A stretch of 36,320 nucleotides of DNA from Antarcticimicrobium sp. (GTDB lineage: Bacteria > Pseudomonadota > Alphaproteobacteria > Rhodobacterales > Rhodobacteraceae). Made by a program: the position numbers and the translations under genes. The stretch spans positions 1 through 36,320 of the forward strand of contig NZ_JARGPK010000038.1 of assembly GCF_029212575.1 (NCBI RefSeq). The letters run 5' to 3'. Below the pieces are notes generated by a model, which did not search any database, had not been told where the DNA came from, and saw only the letters and a program-made list of their open reading frames with translations. Of this stretch, positions 16,981-24,901 are shown in pieces. The number at the start of each line of letters is the position of its first letter. Position 1 is the first letter of the stretch.

Positions 16981-17302
16981 GGCAGCAGGCCCGGAGGCGA
17001 GCCAGTCGGCACCCGACCTCAGCCCGGGCAGCCTCAAGATCGAGGGCGTATCCCCCTTGCGCGATTCCCGCTTTGCGATGTTGCTCTTGGACAAAACATT
17101 CCTCCACTTTCTGGCAGGACCGGATCACCTGTCCCGCCCGTTCCAATTCCTTGCTGCGCGCCGCCACGCTGGCGTCCCCCCCGGTCTCGATCTCCTGTTT
17201 CAGAGCCTCGGCAATGTCCCTCAACTCCTGAACCGACCGCTTCAGCGACCGCAGCAAGGCGGCCGCGTCCGAAATCCGTTCCTCCGGGGTAATCAAAATC
17301 AT
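16958..17302 (-). CDS. GTA gp1, small terminase subunit
   Basis: A 114-residue, largely helical and charged protein: RISDAAALLRSLKRSVQELRD, then IAEALKQEIETGGD and further Arg/Glu-rich helices. It is the first gene of the GTA cluster and precedes the large terminase, which is the position of RcGTA gene 1, shown to act as a small terminase. The ATG at 17302 has only a weak AGAG ribosome-binding site. The first 60-70 residues are the likely conserved coiled-coil core; the C-terminal part overlaps the gene 2 start region. Confidence 0.88.
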   Translation of the reverse strand: MILITPEERISDAAALLRSLKRSVQELRDIAEALKQEIETGGDASVAARSKELERAGQVIRSCQKVEECFVQEQHRKAGIAQGGYALDLEAARAEVGCRLARLRACCREGEIPG

Positions 17303-17349
17303 CTCTGTTCTCTGACCTCATGCGCGGGTGAACTCCGCACGAGAGAACG

Positions 17350-17382
17350 AAAAAACGGCCGCCGGGATGCCCCGGGGCCGTT
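17350..17382 (-). terminator. Strong intrinsic terminator in the GTA leader
   Basis: Read on the minus strand, AACGGCC and CCGGG pair with CCCGG and GGCCGTT around an ATGC-type loop (12 bp with one bulge). The stem is followed by six T (17355-17350). It lies between the GTA promoter and gene 1, about 20-50 nt after the predicted transcription start, so transcription of the cluster must pass through it. It could also stop read-through from mltG. Confidence 0.85.
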
Positions 17383-17408
17383 CATTCAGTTCTTCTAGCA
17401 TGACACAA

Positions 17409-17437
17409 CCTATACGGGAAACCGTGCGTTATGTCAA
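17409..17437 (-). promoter_or_regulatory. Sigma-70 promoter upstream of the GTA cluster
   Basis: On the minus strand TTGACA (17437-17432), a perfect -35, is followed by exactly 17 bases and then TATAGG (17414-17409) as the -10. The start point would be near 17402. This is the best promoter-like sequence in the window. A 25-bp interrupted inverted repeat (17452-17476) stands 14 bases upstream of the -35. A 27-codon open frame starts at 17401 and runs across the terminator to 17318, without a ribosome-binding site. Confidence 0.7.
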
Positions 17438-17451
17438 GATGCAACGCATGA

Positions 17452-17476
17452 GGACCGGACGCCAAGCGTACGGTCC
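17452..17476. promoter_or_regulatory. Interrupted inverted repeat upstream of the GTA promoter
   Basis: GGACCG and ACGC on one arm pair with GCGT and CGGTCC on the other, around a 3-base CAA loop with one mismatched pair. It lies between the mltG stop (17520) and the -35 box (17437). It could be an activator-binding site for the GTA promoter or a T-less transcription stop after mltG. Nothing else nameable lies between 17383 and 17519. Confidence 0.4.
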
Positions 17477-17519
17477 CCTTAACAAATCATTGACTTTCAC
17501 CCGGGGAATCGCGGTCCCG

Positions 17520-18680
17520 TCAATCGCTGCTGTTCTGCCGGTCCGCCTCGATCTGGCGCCACTTGGCAACGTTGCGGTTGTGCTCTTCCAGCGTCGCGGC
17601 AAAGGCATGCCCACCGCTGCCATCGGCCACGAAGAACACGAAGTCGGTCTCTTCGGGGGCCACCGCAGCCTGCAGGCTGGCCAGTCCGGGGTTGGCGATG
17701 GGGGTCGGCGGCAAGCCTTCGATTACATAGGTGTTCCAAGGCGTTACACGACGAAGCTCACTCTGCCTCAATCCCCGGCCCAGCACACCCTCACCCTTGG
17801 TGATCCCATAGATCACCGTCGGATCGGTCTGAAGCCGCATGCCGCGCTCCAACCGGTTGATGAACACGCTGGCCACCTGCCCGCGCTCGTCCGGCACCCC
17901 GGTTTCCTTCTCGATGATCGAGGCCAGGATCAGCATCTCTTCCTGGGTATCGAATGGCAGGCCTTCGCGCCGCGCCGCCCAGGTCTCGGCGATGCGTTGC
18001 TCTTGCCGCTCCTGCATCTCGGCCAGAAGGGCGCCCCGGTCGTCGCCGCGCGCCACCTCGTAGCTGTCGGGCGCAAGCATGCCCTCCTGCGGCCGGGTTC
18101 CGACCTCGCCGCCCAGCACCTCGATCGCCTTCAGCGCGTCGACCACCTGCCAGCTTGTCACCCCCTCGGCCACCGCGATCCGGAACCGGGTGTCGGCCTG
18201 GGCCTGCTTTTGTACAAAAACCTCGGGAAACTCCCCGGATTTCAGATCGAACTCGGCCTTCTCGACAAAGGTGCGCGTCGCCGGATCCAGCTCTCGCACT
18301 TCGACCTGCGTCCGGGTCACACCAACCCGGTAGACGATCTCGGTGCCGCAGGTACTGGCGCCGCCGCGGGTGATCTGCGCAACGATCTCTTCCATCGAGG
18401 CATCCTCGCGCAGCAGGAAACTGCCGGCCTTGAGATGGCCGGACTTGTCAGAGTAATCGGCGCCGACACGAAAGATGGTGCCGCTGGTGATCGCGCCCTG
18501 CTCTTCCAGCTCGCGACTCACCCGCGTCAGGGTGCTGCCGCGCTCGACGCGCAGGCAGATCGCCGTTTCCAGCGGCCCCTCGGCGGTGTATTGCGCCTTT
18601 CCCCAAAGGATCACGCCGGCCAACAGAAACAGGACAATCGCAAGGATTGTCAGCATGTTAGAGGCAAGGCTGCGCCACAT
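17520..18680 (-). CDS. mltG: Endolytic murein transglycosylase MltG
   Basis: A 386-residue MltG/YceG-family enzyme that cleaves nascent glycan strands at the inner membrane and limits their length. Residues 8-27 form the single N-terminal transmembrane helix. A long periplasmic N-domain with a LysM-like fold follows. The catalytic region is LASIIEKETGVPDERGQVASVF, with E257 as the expected catalytic Glu, and TDPTVIYG and PLPP-like ends (GLPPTPIANPG) complete the family. The ATG overlaps the fabF stop by one base (TAATG), so it is in a fabF-mltG operon, a common arrangement. Confidence 0.96.
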   Translation of the reverse strand: MWRSLASNMLTILAIVLFLLAGVILWGKAQYTAEGPLETAICLRVERGSTLTRVSRELEEQGAITSGTIFRVGADYSDKSGHLKAGSFLLREDASMEEIVAQITRGGASTCGTEIVYRVGVTRTQVEVRELDPATRTFVEKAEFDLKSGEFPEVFVQKQAQADTRFRIAVAEGVTSWQVVDALKAIEVLGGEVGTRPQEGMLAPDSYEVARGDDRGALLAEMQERQEQRIAETWAARREGLPFDTQEEMLILASIIEKETGVPDERGQVASVFINRLERGMRLQTDPTVIYGITKGEGVLGRGLRQSELRRVTPWNTYVIEGLPPTPIANPGLASLQAAVAPEETDFVFFVADGSGGHAFAATLEEHNRNVAKWRQIEADRQNSSD

Positions 18681-19945
18681 TACTCAGGCTTTCCGAACAC
18701 GACGCTCGCATTTGTGCCACCAAAGCCAAAGCTGTTGGACAGCGCCACGTTGATCTCGCGCTCACGTTTCTTGTTGGCGGCCAGATCCACCGGCGACTCC
18801 ACCGCGGGATTGTCCAGGTTCATCGTCGGCGGCGCCACCTGGTCGCGGATCGCCAGGATCGAGAAGATCGCCTCGATCGCACCGGCCGCGCCCAGCAGGT
18901 GGCCGGTCATCGACTTGGTCGAGGACATCGTCACCTTGGCCGCCGCATTGCCCAGCAGCCGCTCCACCGCGCCCAGCTCGATGGTGTCGGCCATGGTCGA
19001 GGTGCCGTGCGCGTTGATGTAATCCACATCCCCCGGCTGCAACCCGGCATTCTTCAGCGCCGCCCGCATCGAGCGTTCGCCGCCCTCGCCATCCTCCGAC
19101 GGCGCGGTGATGTGATAGGCATCGCCCGACAGGCCGTAGCCCAGCACCTCGGCATAGATCTTGGCGCCGCGTGCCTTGGCGTGCTCGTATTCCTCCAGCA
19201 CCACGACACCGGCACCCTCGCCCATGACAAAGCCGTCCCGGTCCTTGTCATAGGGCCGGCTGGCGAACTCGGGGGTGTCTCCGTATTTCGTCGACAGCGC
19301 CTTGCAGGCGTTGAAGCCGGCGATGCCGATCTCGCTGATCGCCGCCTCGGCGCCGCCCGCAACCATGACTTCCGCGTCACCGTGGCGGATCAGCCGGCTG
19401 GCATCACCAATCGCATGCGCGCCGGTGGAACAGGCCGTCACCACCGCGTGGTTCGGTCCCTTGAAGCCAAAGCGGATGCTGACCTGCCCGGAGATCAGGT
19501 TGATCAGCGCCCCGGGAATGAAAAACGGCGAAACCCGCCGCGGCCCGCGTTCCTTGATCAGCAGGGCGGTATCGGCGATCGAGTTCAGCCCGCCGATGCC
19601 CGAGCCGATCATCACCCCGGTCCGCTCGCGGTCTTCGTCGGCTTCCGGCATCCAGCCGGAGTCGCGCACCGCCATGTCGGCCGCGGCCACGCCGAAAAGG
19701 ATGAAATCATCGACCTTGCGCCGTTCCTTCGGCAGCATCCAGTCATCGGGGTTGAATGTGCCGTCGCTGCCGTCCCCAAAGGGCACTTCGCAGGCATAGG
19801 TGGTGGTCACGCCACTGGCGGCGGCATCGAACCGCGTGATCGTTCCGGCTCCGGTTCGCCCCTCCAGCAGCCGGGTCCAGGTTTCCTCGACTCCGCAGGC
19901 CAGCGGTGTCACCAATCCCAGCCCGGTTACAACGACTCTGCGCAT
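18680..19945 (-). CDS. fabF: Beta-ketoacyl-ACP synthase II
   Basis: A 421-residue condensing enzyme of fatty-acid elongation. The catalytic triad is C172 (TACSTGAHAIG), H313 (INAHGTST) and H349 (SMTGHLLGAAG), with K345 four residues before it. The C-terminal FGFGGTNASVVF motif is intact. The start is ATG 19945, preceded by AGAGGG; a TTG two codons upstream is a less likely alternative. It is translationally coupled to mltG. Confidence 0.97.
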   Translation of the reverse strand: MRRVVVTGLGLVTPLACGVEETWTRLLEGRTGAGTITRFDAAASGVTTTYACEVPFGDGSDGTFNPDDWMLPKERRKVDDFILFGVAAADMAVRDSGWMPEADEDRERTGVMIGSGIGGLNSIADTALLIKERGPRRVSPFFIPGALINLISGQVSIRFGFKGPNHAVVTACSTGAHAIGDASRLIRHGDAEVMVAGGAEAAISEIGIAGFNACKALSTKYGDTPEFASRPYDKDRDGFVMGEGAGVVVLEEYEHAKARGAKIYAEVLGYGLSGDAYHITAPSEDGEGGERSMRAALKNAGLQPGDVDYINAHGTSTMADTIELGAVERLLGNAAAKVTMSSTKSMTGHLLGAAGAIEAIFSILAIRDQVAPPTMNLDNPAVESPVDLAANKKREREINVALSNSFGFGGTNASVVFGKPE

Positions 19946-20106
19946 GAACAACCCTCTTGCCTCAATCCGCCTGAAATCCGCTCATACCCCGCCCCGGGGG
20001 ATGGGGGCAAGAGTAACGGCACCTTCTGTGCCGCTTCCTTTGTGATGCTCAGGGAATATTCCGCCTGGCGACGCCGATTGCAGCGCGTCGTTGCGCGCGC
20101 CCCGCC

Positions 20107-20850
20107 CTATAGAAACTCCGCTACGGGTTCCGGGCCGGGCTGGGCCACCTGCAGCGCCTCGGCCAGATCGAGCGTCTTGCGAAACAGCGCCCGGCCGACC
20201 AGCACACCGGCGATATTGTGGATGTACTTGAGCCGCGCGATGTCATCCGCGTTGCGCACGACACCGCTCGCAATCACGGGGGCACGGGCCTTTTGCGCCA
20301 GTCCGGAAATCAGGCCGAGCTGCGCCTCGACATCCTCCATATCGCTGTCCACATCGGTCACCACGATCCCGGCAAAGGGGGCATCGCCAAAGGCCTCGAT
20401 GAAGCGCTCGGGGGTAAAGGCGCTCGCGGTGCGCCAGCCTTCGGTCATCACCTGGCCCTGCCAGACATCCACCGCCAGAACGATCTGATCGGGATGATAT
20501 TTGGCCAGTTCCCGCACTGCCTCGGGCTCCCGCGCGGCCCAGGTGCCGATCACGATGCGTCCGGCCCCCTTGTCGATCCAGCGTTCGGCCACCTCGCGGC
20601 TGCGCATGCCGCCGCCCAGTTGCACCGGGATGCCGGCGGCACGGATGATCTCCTCGACCAGCTCGGCGTTGCCACCGCCGCCCTCGACCGCGTCGAAATC
20701 GGTCAGGTGCATCCATTCGGCCCCCGCGGCGGCGAACCCGCGCGCGGTCTCCACCGGATCGACATGCCAGATCATCGGCGCGTCCAGCCGCCCCCGATCC
20801 AGCGTGACGCAGCGCCCGTTCTGCAATTCCATCGTCGGGTAAATGATCAT
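20107..20850 (-). CDS. Divergent HisA-type (beta/alpha)8 isomerase paralogue
   Basis: A 247-residue protein of the HisA/HisF half-barrel family. It has both phosphate-binding repeats: LGGGMRS near residue 76 and ASGVVRNADDIARLK plus GVLVGRALF near the C-terminus. It differs from true HisA at key places: the N-terminal catalytic Asp (normally PALDL) is Glu (E8 in PTMEL), and the TDISRDGTL-type loop reads TDVDSDMEDV. The mid-barrel Asp (LAVDVWQG) is kept. It sits among fatty-acid genes and not in a his operon. It may have a changed substrate. The start follows GAGAGGGGG. Confidence 0.85.
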   Translation of the reverse strand: MIIYPTMELQNGRCVTLDRGRLDAPMIWHVDPVETARGFAAAGAEWMHLTDFDAVEGGGGNAELVEEIIRAAGIPVQLGGGMRSREVAERWIDKGAGRIVIGTWAAREPEAVRELAKYHPDQIVLAVDVWQGQVMTEGWRTASAFTPERFIEAFGDAPFAGIVVTDVDSDMEDVEAQLGLISGLAQKARAPVIASGVVRNADDIARLKYIHNIAGVLVGRALFRKTLDLAEALQVAQPGPEPVAEFL

Positions 20851-21003
20851 CGGTTCCCCCTCTCGCACACCGGCTCCTCCGGCTCGGGCAGCTTAGCCGG
20901 TGCCAACGGCCACGATCACACGCATTCGGCATCGCGTGCACCGTTTGCGGCACCCGGGCCCGCGTCGCGGGACACCATCGATTATATATCATGGGGGCGG
21001 AAA

Positions 21004-21032
21004 CGAGAAACGGCGCCCCGATAAGGACGCCG
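21004..21032 (-). terminator. Terminator downstream of acpP
   Basis: On the minus strand CGGCGTCC pairs with GGGCGCCG (8 bp, one G-T pair) around a 6-base loop, followed by TTTCTCGTTT. It lies 34 bases after the acpP stop. Confidence 0.6.
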
Positions 21033-21065
21033 CTCCGCAAATTCGTTTGGGGAAACCTGCCCCGA

Positions 21066-21299
21066 TCAGGAGGCTTCGGTGATGAACTTCACCGCGTCGC
21101 CAAATGTCTGGATGGTCTCGGCGGCGTCATCCGGGATCTCGATGCCGAACTCTTCTTCGAAGGCCATGACCAGTTCAACGGTATCCAGGCTGTCAGCGCC
21201 AAGATCGTCGATGAACGAGGCGCTCTCGGTCACCTTCGCCTCTTCAACACCCAGGTGTTCCACAACGATCTTCTTAACGCGATCTGCGACGTCGCTCAT
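21066..21299 (-). CDS. acpP: Acyl carrier protein
   Basis: A 77-residue acidic ACP. The phosphopantetheine attachment site is S37 in [19 protein letters not shown]. It carries growing acyl chains in fatty-acid synthesis. AGGAAGAG lies just upstream of the ATG. A 212-bp gap separates it from fabG, so it likely has its own promoter, as usual for this highly expressed gene; the gap otherwise holds only the fabG terminator and GC-rich palindromes. Confidence 0.98.
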   Translation of the reverse strand: MSDVADRVKKIVVEHLGVEEAKVTESASFIDDLGADSLDTVELVMAFEEEFGIEIPDDAAETIQTFGDAVKFITEAS

Positions 21300-21480
21300 G
21301 TCTCTTCCTCATTCCGTTCGAGGCCTCTGGCCCCAGTTTTTGCCCTCGCCCACTCGGGGTGGCTTGGTTTTGCCCGGTCCGGGCGGCTCGGTCCCGGAGG
21401 TCCGGGATGTGGCAGGAGCCGGCCGCGCGCGGCCGTCGCCTCAAATGTGCGCCGCCTATAGCATAGTCCGGCGCGTTGGC

Positions 21481-21508
21481 AAACGCTTTCGCTTGTGCGG
21501 CGAAAGCG
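21481..21508 (-). terminator. Terminator downstream of fabG
   Basis: CGCTTTCGC and GCGAAAGCG form a perfect 9-bp stem with a 7-base loop three bases after the fabG stop. On the minus strand it is followed by TTTGCC, a short T run. Confidence 0.55.
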
Positions 21509-21511
21509 CTT

Positions 21512-22249
21512 CTATAGCATGGCCATCCCGCCGTTCACATGCAAGGTCGCACCGGTGACATAGGCGGCCTCCGGGCTGGCGAGATAAAGAACCGCCGCGG
21601 CAATCTCCTCCGGAGCACCCATGCGGCCGGCCGGGATTTGTGCGTTGATCTTGGCCTTTTGGTCGTCGGTCAGCTTGTCGGTCATCGCCGTTGCGATGAA
21701 GCCCGGCGCCACCGCGTTGACGGTGATTCCCCGGCTCGCCACCTCGGAGGCGAGCGATTTCGACATGCCGATCACGCCCGCCTTGGAGGCGGCATAGTTG
21801 CCCTGCCCCGGGTTGCCGGTGGCCCCCACGACAGAGCTGATGTTCACGATCCGGCCCCAGCGCGCCTTCATCATGCCGCGCAGTACCCCCTTGCACAGCT
21901 TGAAGGTGGCGGTGAGGTTCACGTCGAGCACGCTTTGCCATTCGTCGTCGGACATCCGCATGAACAGGTTGTCGCGGGTGATTCCGGCATTGTTGACCAG
22001 GATATCCACCCCGCCCATCACCTCGGCGGCCTGTTTCGGCAACGCCTCGACCGCCGCCGGATCGCTCAGGTTGCAGGGCAGCACGAAGGCACGCTCGCCC
22101 AACTCGGCGGCCAGCGCCTCCAGCGGCTCGGTCCGGGTGCCCGAAAGCCCCACAGTCGCCCCCGCGCCATGCAGCGCCCTGGCGATCGCGCCGCCGATGC
22201 CGCCCGAAGCGCCGGTGACCAGCGCCGTCTTGCCCGTCAAATCGAACAT
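21512..22249 (-). CDS. fabG: 3-oxoacyl-ACP reductase
   Basis: A 245-residue short-chain dehydrogenase of the FabG length and type. It reduces 3-oxoacyl-ACP with NADPH. Residues 12-19 hold the TGASGGIG cofactor motif, 86-89 NNAG, and the catalytic set is S139 (NISSV), Y152 and K156 (NYAASKAG). The ATG at 22249 has AGGAC just upstream; an in-frame extension of ten residues is rejected. It follows fabD by 53 bp in the same direction, the standard fabD-fabG order. Confidence 0.97.
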   Translation of the reverse strand: MFDLTGKTALVTGASGGIGGAIARALHGAGATVGLSGTRTEPLEALAAELGERAFVLPCNLSDPAAVEALPKQAAEVMGGVDILVNNAGITRDNLFMRMSDDEWQSVLDVNLTATFKLCKGVLRGMMKARWGRIVNISSVVGATGNPGQGNYAASKAGVIGMSKSLASEVASRGITVNAVAPGFIATAMTDKLTDDQKAKINAQIPAGRMGAPEEIAAAVLYLASPEAAYVTGATLHVNGGMAML

Positions 22250-22302
22250 CGTCCTGTTCCTTTCTGCTTGCGCGGACACCCCATCGAGCGCCCGGCCTCA
22301 AA

Positions 22303-23238
22303 TCACATAGCTTCGACCGCGGCCGTCACGTCGTCCGGCGCGCCCACCGCCCTGCCGGCAATCGCGCGGTCGATCTTGCGGATCATCCCCGACAGCGCCT
22401 TGCCGGCGCCGATCTCCCAGGTCTCGGTCACGCCCTGGGCGGCCATGTACTGCACGCTCTCGCGCCAGCGGACAGCGCCGGTGACCTGTTCGACCAGCAG
22501 CGCGCGGATCATGTCTGGATCGCTGACCGCCTCGGCGCGCACGTTGGCGATCAGGGGCACGGCGGGCGCCTTGATCTCGACCCCGGCCAGGGCCTCGGCC
22601 ATAACCTCGGCGGCGGGCCGCATCAGCGCGCAGTGGAACGGCGCGCTCACCGGCAGCATGATGGCGCGCTTGGCGCCCTTTGCCTTGGCGATCTCGGCGG
22701 CGCGTTCGACCGCCGCCTTGGCGCCCGAGACCACCACTTGCGTCGGGTCGTTGTCATTGGCAGCCTGGCAGACCTCGCCCTGGGCGGCCTCCTCGGCCAC
22801 CGCGCGCACCGCGTCCAGATCCAGCCCCAGAACGGCGGCCATCGCCCCCTCGCCCACCGGCACCGCCGATTGCATCGCGCGGCCCCGCGTGCGCAGCAGC
22901 CGCGCGGTATCCGACAGGCTGATCGAACCGGCAGCGCAGAGCGCGGAATATTCGCCCAGCGAATGCCCCGCGACAAAAATGGCGGCATCAATGCCCACGC
23001 CCTCGGCCTCCAGCGCCCGCATCGCCGCCAGCGAGGTCGCCATCAGCGCCGGCTGCGCGTTCTGCGTCAGGGTCAGCGTCTCGATGTCCCCGTCCCAGAT
23101 CAACGCGCTCAGCGTCTCCCCCAGCGCCGCGTCGACTTCGTCGAACACCGCTTTGGCGGCCGGATAGGCCTCGGCCAGCGCCTGGCCCATGCCGATGGTC
23201 TGCGCCCCCTGCCCGGGGAATACGAATGCGCGGCTCAT
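22303..23238 (-). CDS. fabD: Malonyl-CoA:ACP transacylase
   Basis: A 311-residue FabD that loads malonate from CoA on to ACP. The nucleophile is S93 in GHSLGEYS and the partner His is H202 in SAPFHCALM, each one residue off the E. coli positions. The oxyanion motif FPGQGAQ opens the protein. The ATG at 23238 follows CAGGAGGA, an excellent ribosome-binding site. The gene is divergent from the b561-YceI gene; the 161-bp gap must hold both promoters. Confidence 0.97.
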   Translation of the reverse strand: MSRAFVFPGQGAQTIGMGQALAEAYPAAKAVFDEVDAALGETLSALIWDGDIETLTLTQNAQPALMATSLAAMRALEAEGVGIDAAIFVAGHSLGEYSALCAAGSISLSDTARLLRTRGRAMQSAVPVGEGAMAAVLGLDLDAVRAVAEEAAQGEVCQAANDNDPTQVVVSGAKAAVERAAEIAKAKGAKRAIMLPVSAPFHCALMRPAAEVMAEALAGVEIKAPAVPLIANVRAEAVSDPDMIRALLVEQVTGAVRWRESVQYMAAQGVTETWEIGAGKALSGMIRKIDRAIAGRAVGAPDDVTAAVEAM

Positions 23239-23399
23239 GCCGTCCTCCTGCTTGCCTATGCGCCGGGAATAGACCGCCGCGCCGCTCTGTGCAATGGCGC
23301 GCCGGGGCTGTGCCCGGACGCCCGTTGTCCGCGCCGCGCCGCGGCGTAAGTTCACGGCAAAGCATTCTTTCAGAGTACAATAAATCAGGAGCACCCCCA

Positions 23400-24647
23400 A
23401 TGCCCCCCGGCAACACGCTTTCCAACACGTCCCAGAGCTACGGTGCTGTCACCAAGACATTTCACTGGCTGACCGCCCTGCTGATCCTTTCCGCCTTGCC
23501 GTTGGGCTGGATCGCCTCGGACCTCGCCCACCAGGTCACCGACCCGGCCAGCGGCGCCACGGATACCGAGGTGGCCCGCGCCGCTCTGCTGTTCTCCCTG
23601 CACAAGACCGTGGGCGTCGCGGTGTTCTTCACCGCGCTGGCGCGCATCCTCTGGACCGTGACGCAGAAACGCCCCGGGCTGCTCAACGCCGACGACCGGC
23701 TGGAGGCAACTGCGGCCGAGCTGGTTCACTGGCTGCTTTACGGCGCGCTGGTTCTGGTTCCGTTGTCGGGCTGGGTGCACCATGCCGCCACCACCGGGTT
23801 TGCACCGATCCTCTGGCCCTTTGGCCAGTCGCTGCCCTTCGTGCCGAAAAGCGGGGCGGTGGCCGAGATGTCTGGCGCCATCCACTATGTCGCCATGCTG
23901 GTACTGGTCGCCGCCCTGCTGGCCCATGTGGCCGGCGCGCTCAAGCATTTCGTGATCGACCGCGATTTCACCCTGCAGCGGATGCTGCCGGGGTTCGGTG
24001 CCGGGCCGCGCCCGCCTGCCGTGCGCCATGCCGCCCTGCCACCGGTGCTGGCCGGGCTGGTCTGGATCGTCGCGCTGGGTCTCGGCGGCTGGAGCGGTCA
24101 GGCCGCGCTGCGCGACAGCACCCCGCAGAGCGCCGCGCTGGAACAGGTCGCCTCCGACTGGCAGGTGCAGGAAGGCACGCTGGAGATCACCGTGCGACAG
24201 ATGGGCAGCGCGGTCACGGGGCGGTTCGACGACTGGACCGCCGCAATCACCTTTACCGACCGCGCCCTCCCCGGTCCCGCCGGGTCGGTCGAGGTTCAGG
24301 TCTCGATCCCCTCGCTCACGCTCGGCTCGGTCACGGCACAGGCGATGGGCCCCGACTTTTTCGATGCCGAAAGGTTCGCGCATGCCGTCTTCCGCGGCGA
24401 GATCATCAGGACCGAAGGCGGCTACATCGTCCGCGGCCCGCTCAGCCTGAAGGGGGTCGAGATGGTGATCGAATTGCCCTTCGCGCTGGAGATCGACGGC
24501 GACACCGCGCGAATGACCGGCGCGCTCTCGCTGGACAGGCTGGCCTTTGGCGTCGGGGAAAGCATGGCCGACGCAGGATCGCTCGGCCACGGGGTCGAGG
24601 TGGCGGTCGACCTCATCGCGCAGCGCGGCCCGCGCCCCTTGTCCTGA
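23400..24647 (+). CDS. Cytochrome b561 - YceI fusion protein
   Basis: A 415-residue two-domain protein. Residues 10-190 are a cytochrome b561-type membrane domain with about four helices and candidate haem His residues H22 (TFHWL), H68 (LHKT), H110 (VHWLL), H162 (IHYV) and H176 (AHVAG). A further hydrophobic helix at 214-232 links to a YceI lipocalin-like domain at about 250-410 (SDWQVQEGTLEITVRQMGS through LAFGVGES). YceI proteins bind isoprenoid-like lipids such as quinones in the periplasm, so an electron-transfer role between quinone and haem b is plausible. The ATG follows AGGAG at nine bases. A free-standing YceI is encoded just downstream. Confidence 0.93.
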   Translation: MPPGNTLSNTSQSYGAVTKTFHWLTALLILSALPLGWIASDLAHQVTDPASGATDTEVARAALLFSLHKTVGVAVFFTALARILWTVTQKRPGLLNADDRLEATAAELVHWLLYGALVLVPLSGWVHHAATTGFAPILWPFGQSLPFVPKSGAVAEMSGAIHYVAMLVLVAALLAHVAGALKHFVIDRDFTLQRMLPGFGAGPRPPAVRHAALPPVLAGLVWIVALGLGGWSGQAALRDSTPQSAALEQVASDWQVQEGTLEITVRQMGSAVTGRFDDWTAAITFTDRALPGPAGSVEVQVSIPSLTLGSVTAQAMGPDFFDAERFAHAVFRGEIIRTEGGYIVRGPLSLKGVEMVIELPFALEIDGDTARMTGALSLDRLAFGVGESMADAGSLGHGVEVAVDLIAQRGPRPLS

Positions 24648-24674
24648 CCCTGCGCAGAGCCCCGCACATCCCAT

Positions 24675-24710
24675 GAAGAAAAGCCGCCGGCGCCAAATGG
24701 CCCCGGCGGC
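24675..24710 (-). terminator. Terminator-like hairpin in the b561 / yceI gap
   Basis: GCCGCCGG(C/G)GCC arms pair over 12 positions with one mismatch around a short loop. The better T tract is on the minus strand (TTTTCTTC), so it would end a minus-strand transcript, although it lies just after the plus-strand fusion gene. See the candidate RNA upstream of it. Confidence 0.6.
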
Positions 24711-24900
24711 AACTTGTTAACTCCACACCCCTGTTCGGCGGGCCGTTTGCCACCCCAACCGGCGGCCCCGCCATGTCTCGGTAAGAAGCTAGGGCGCAAG
24801 GGCATCAGGGCTATAGCCGCAACTGAAAAAGATCCTGGGAACCCAATCCCACCCCAAGCACGACACGGAAGTCCGGGCACGCCGGCAACAGCAAACCACA
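24711..24900 (-). ncRNA. Candidate small RNA region (tentative)
   Basis: This 190-bp stretch has no credible open reading frame and lies, on the minus strand, between the yceI terminator (24933-24902) and a second terminator with its T tract also on the minus side (24710-24675). Two same-direction terminators with no gene between suggest a small transcript. I find no clear promoter: TATAGC near 24810 has no good -35. I do not recognise a known RNA family. The second hairpin could instead be a poor bidirectional terminator for the plus-strand gene. Confidence 0.25.
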
Positions 24901-24901
24901 C

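Noticed and set aside
2873-17302. Interpretation as an ordinary prophage.
   Set aside because: Integrase, replication, lysis and repressor genes and attachment-site repeats are missing, and gene order is exactly that of RcGTA.
17328-19022. A 564-codon plus-strand frame opposite mltG and fabF.
   Set aside because: It is the shadow of two well-conserved minus-strand genes and crosses the GTA promoter region.
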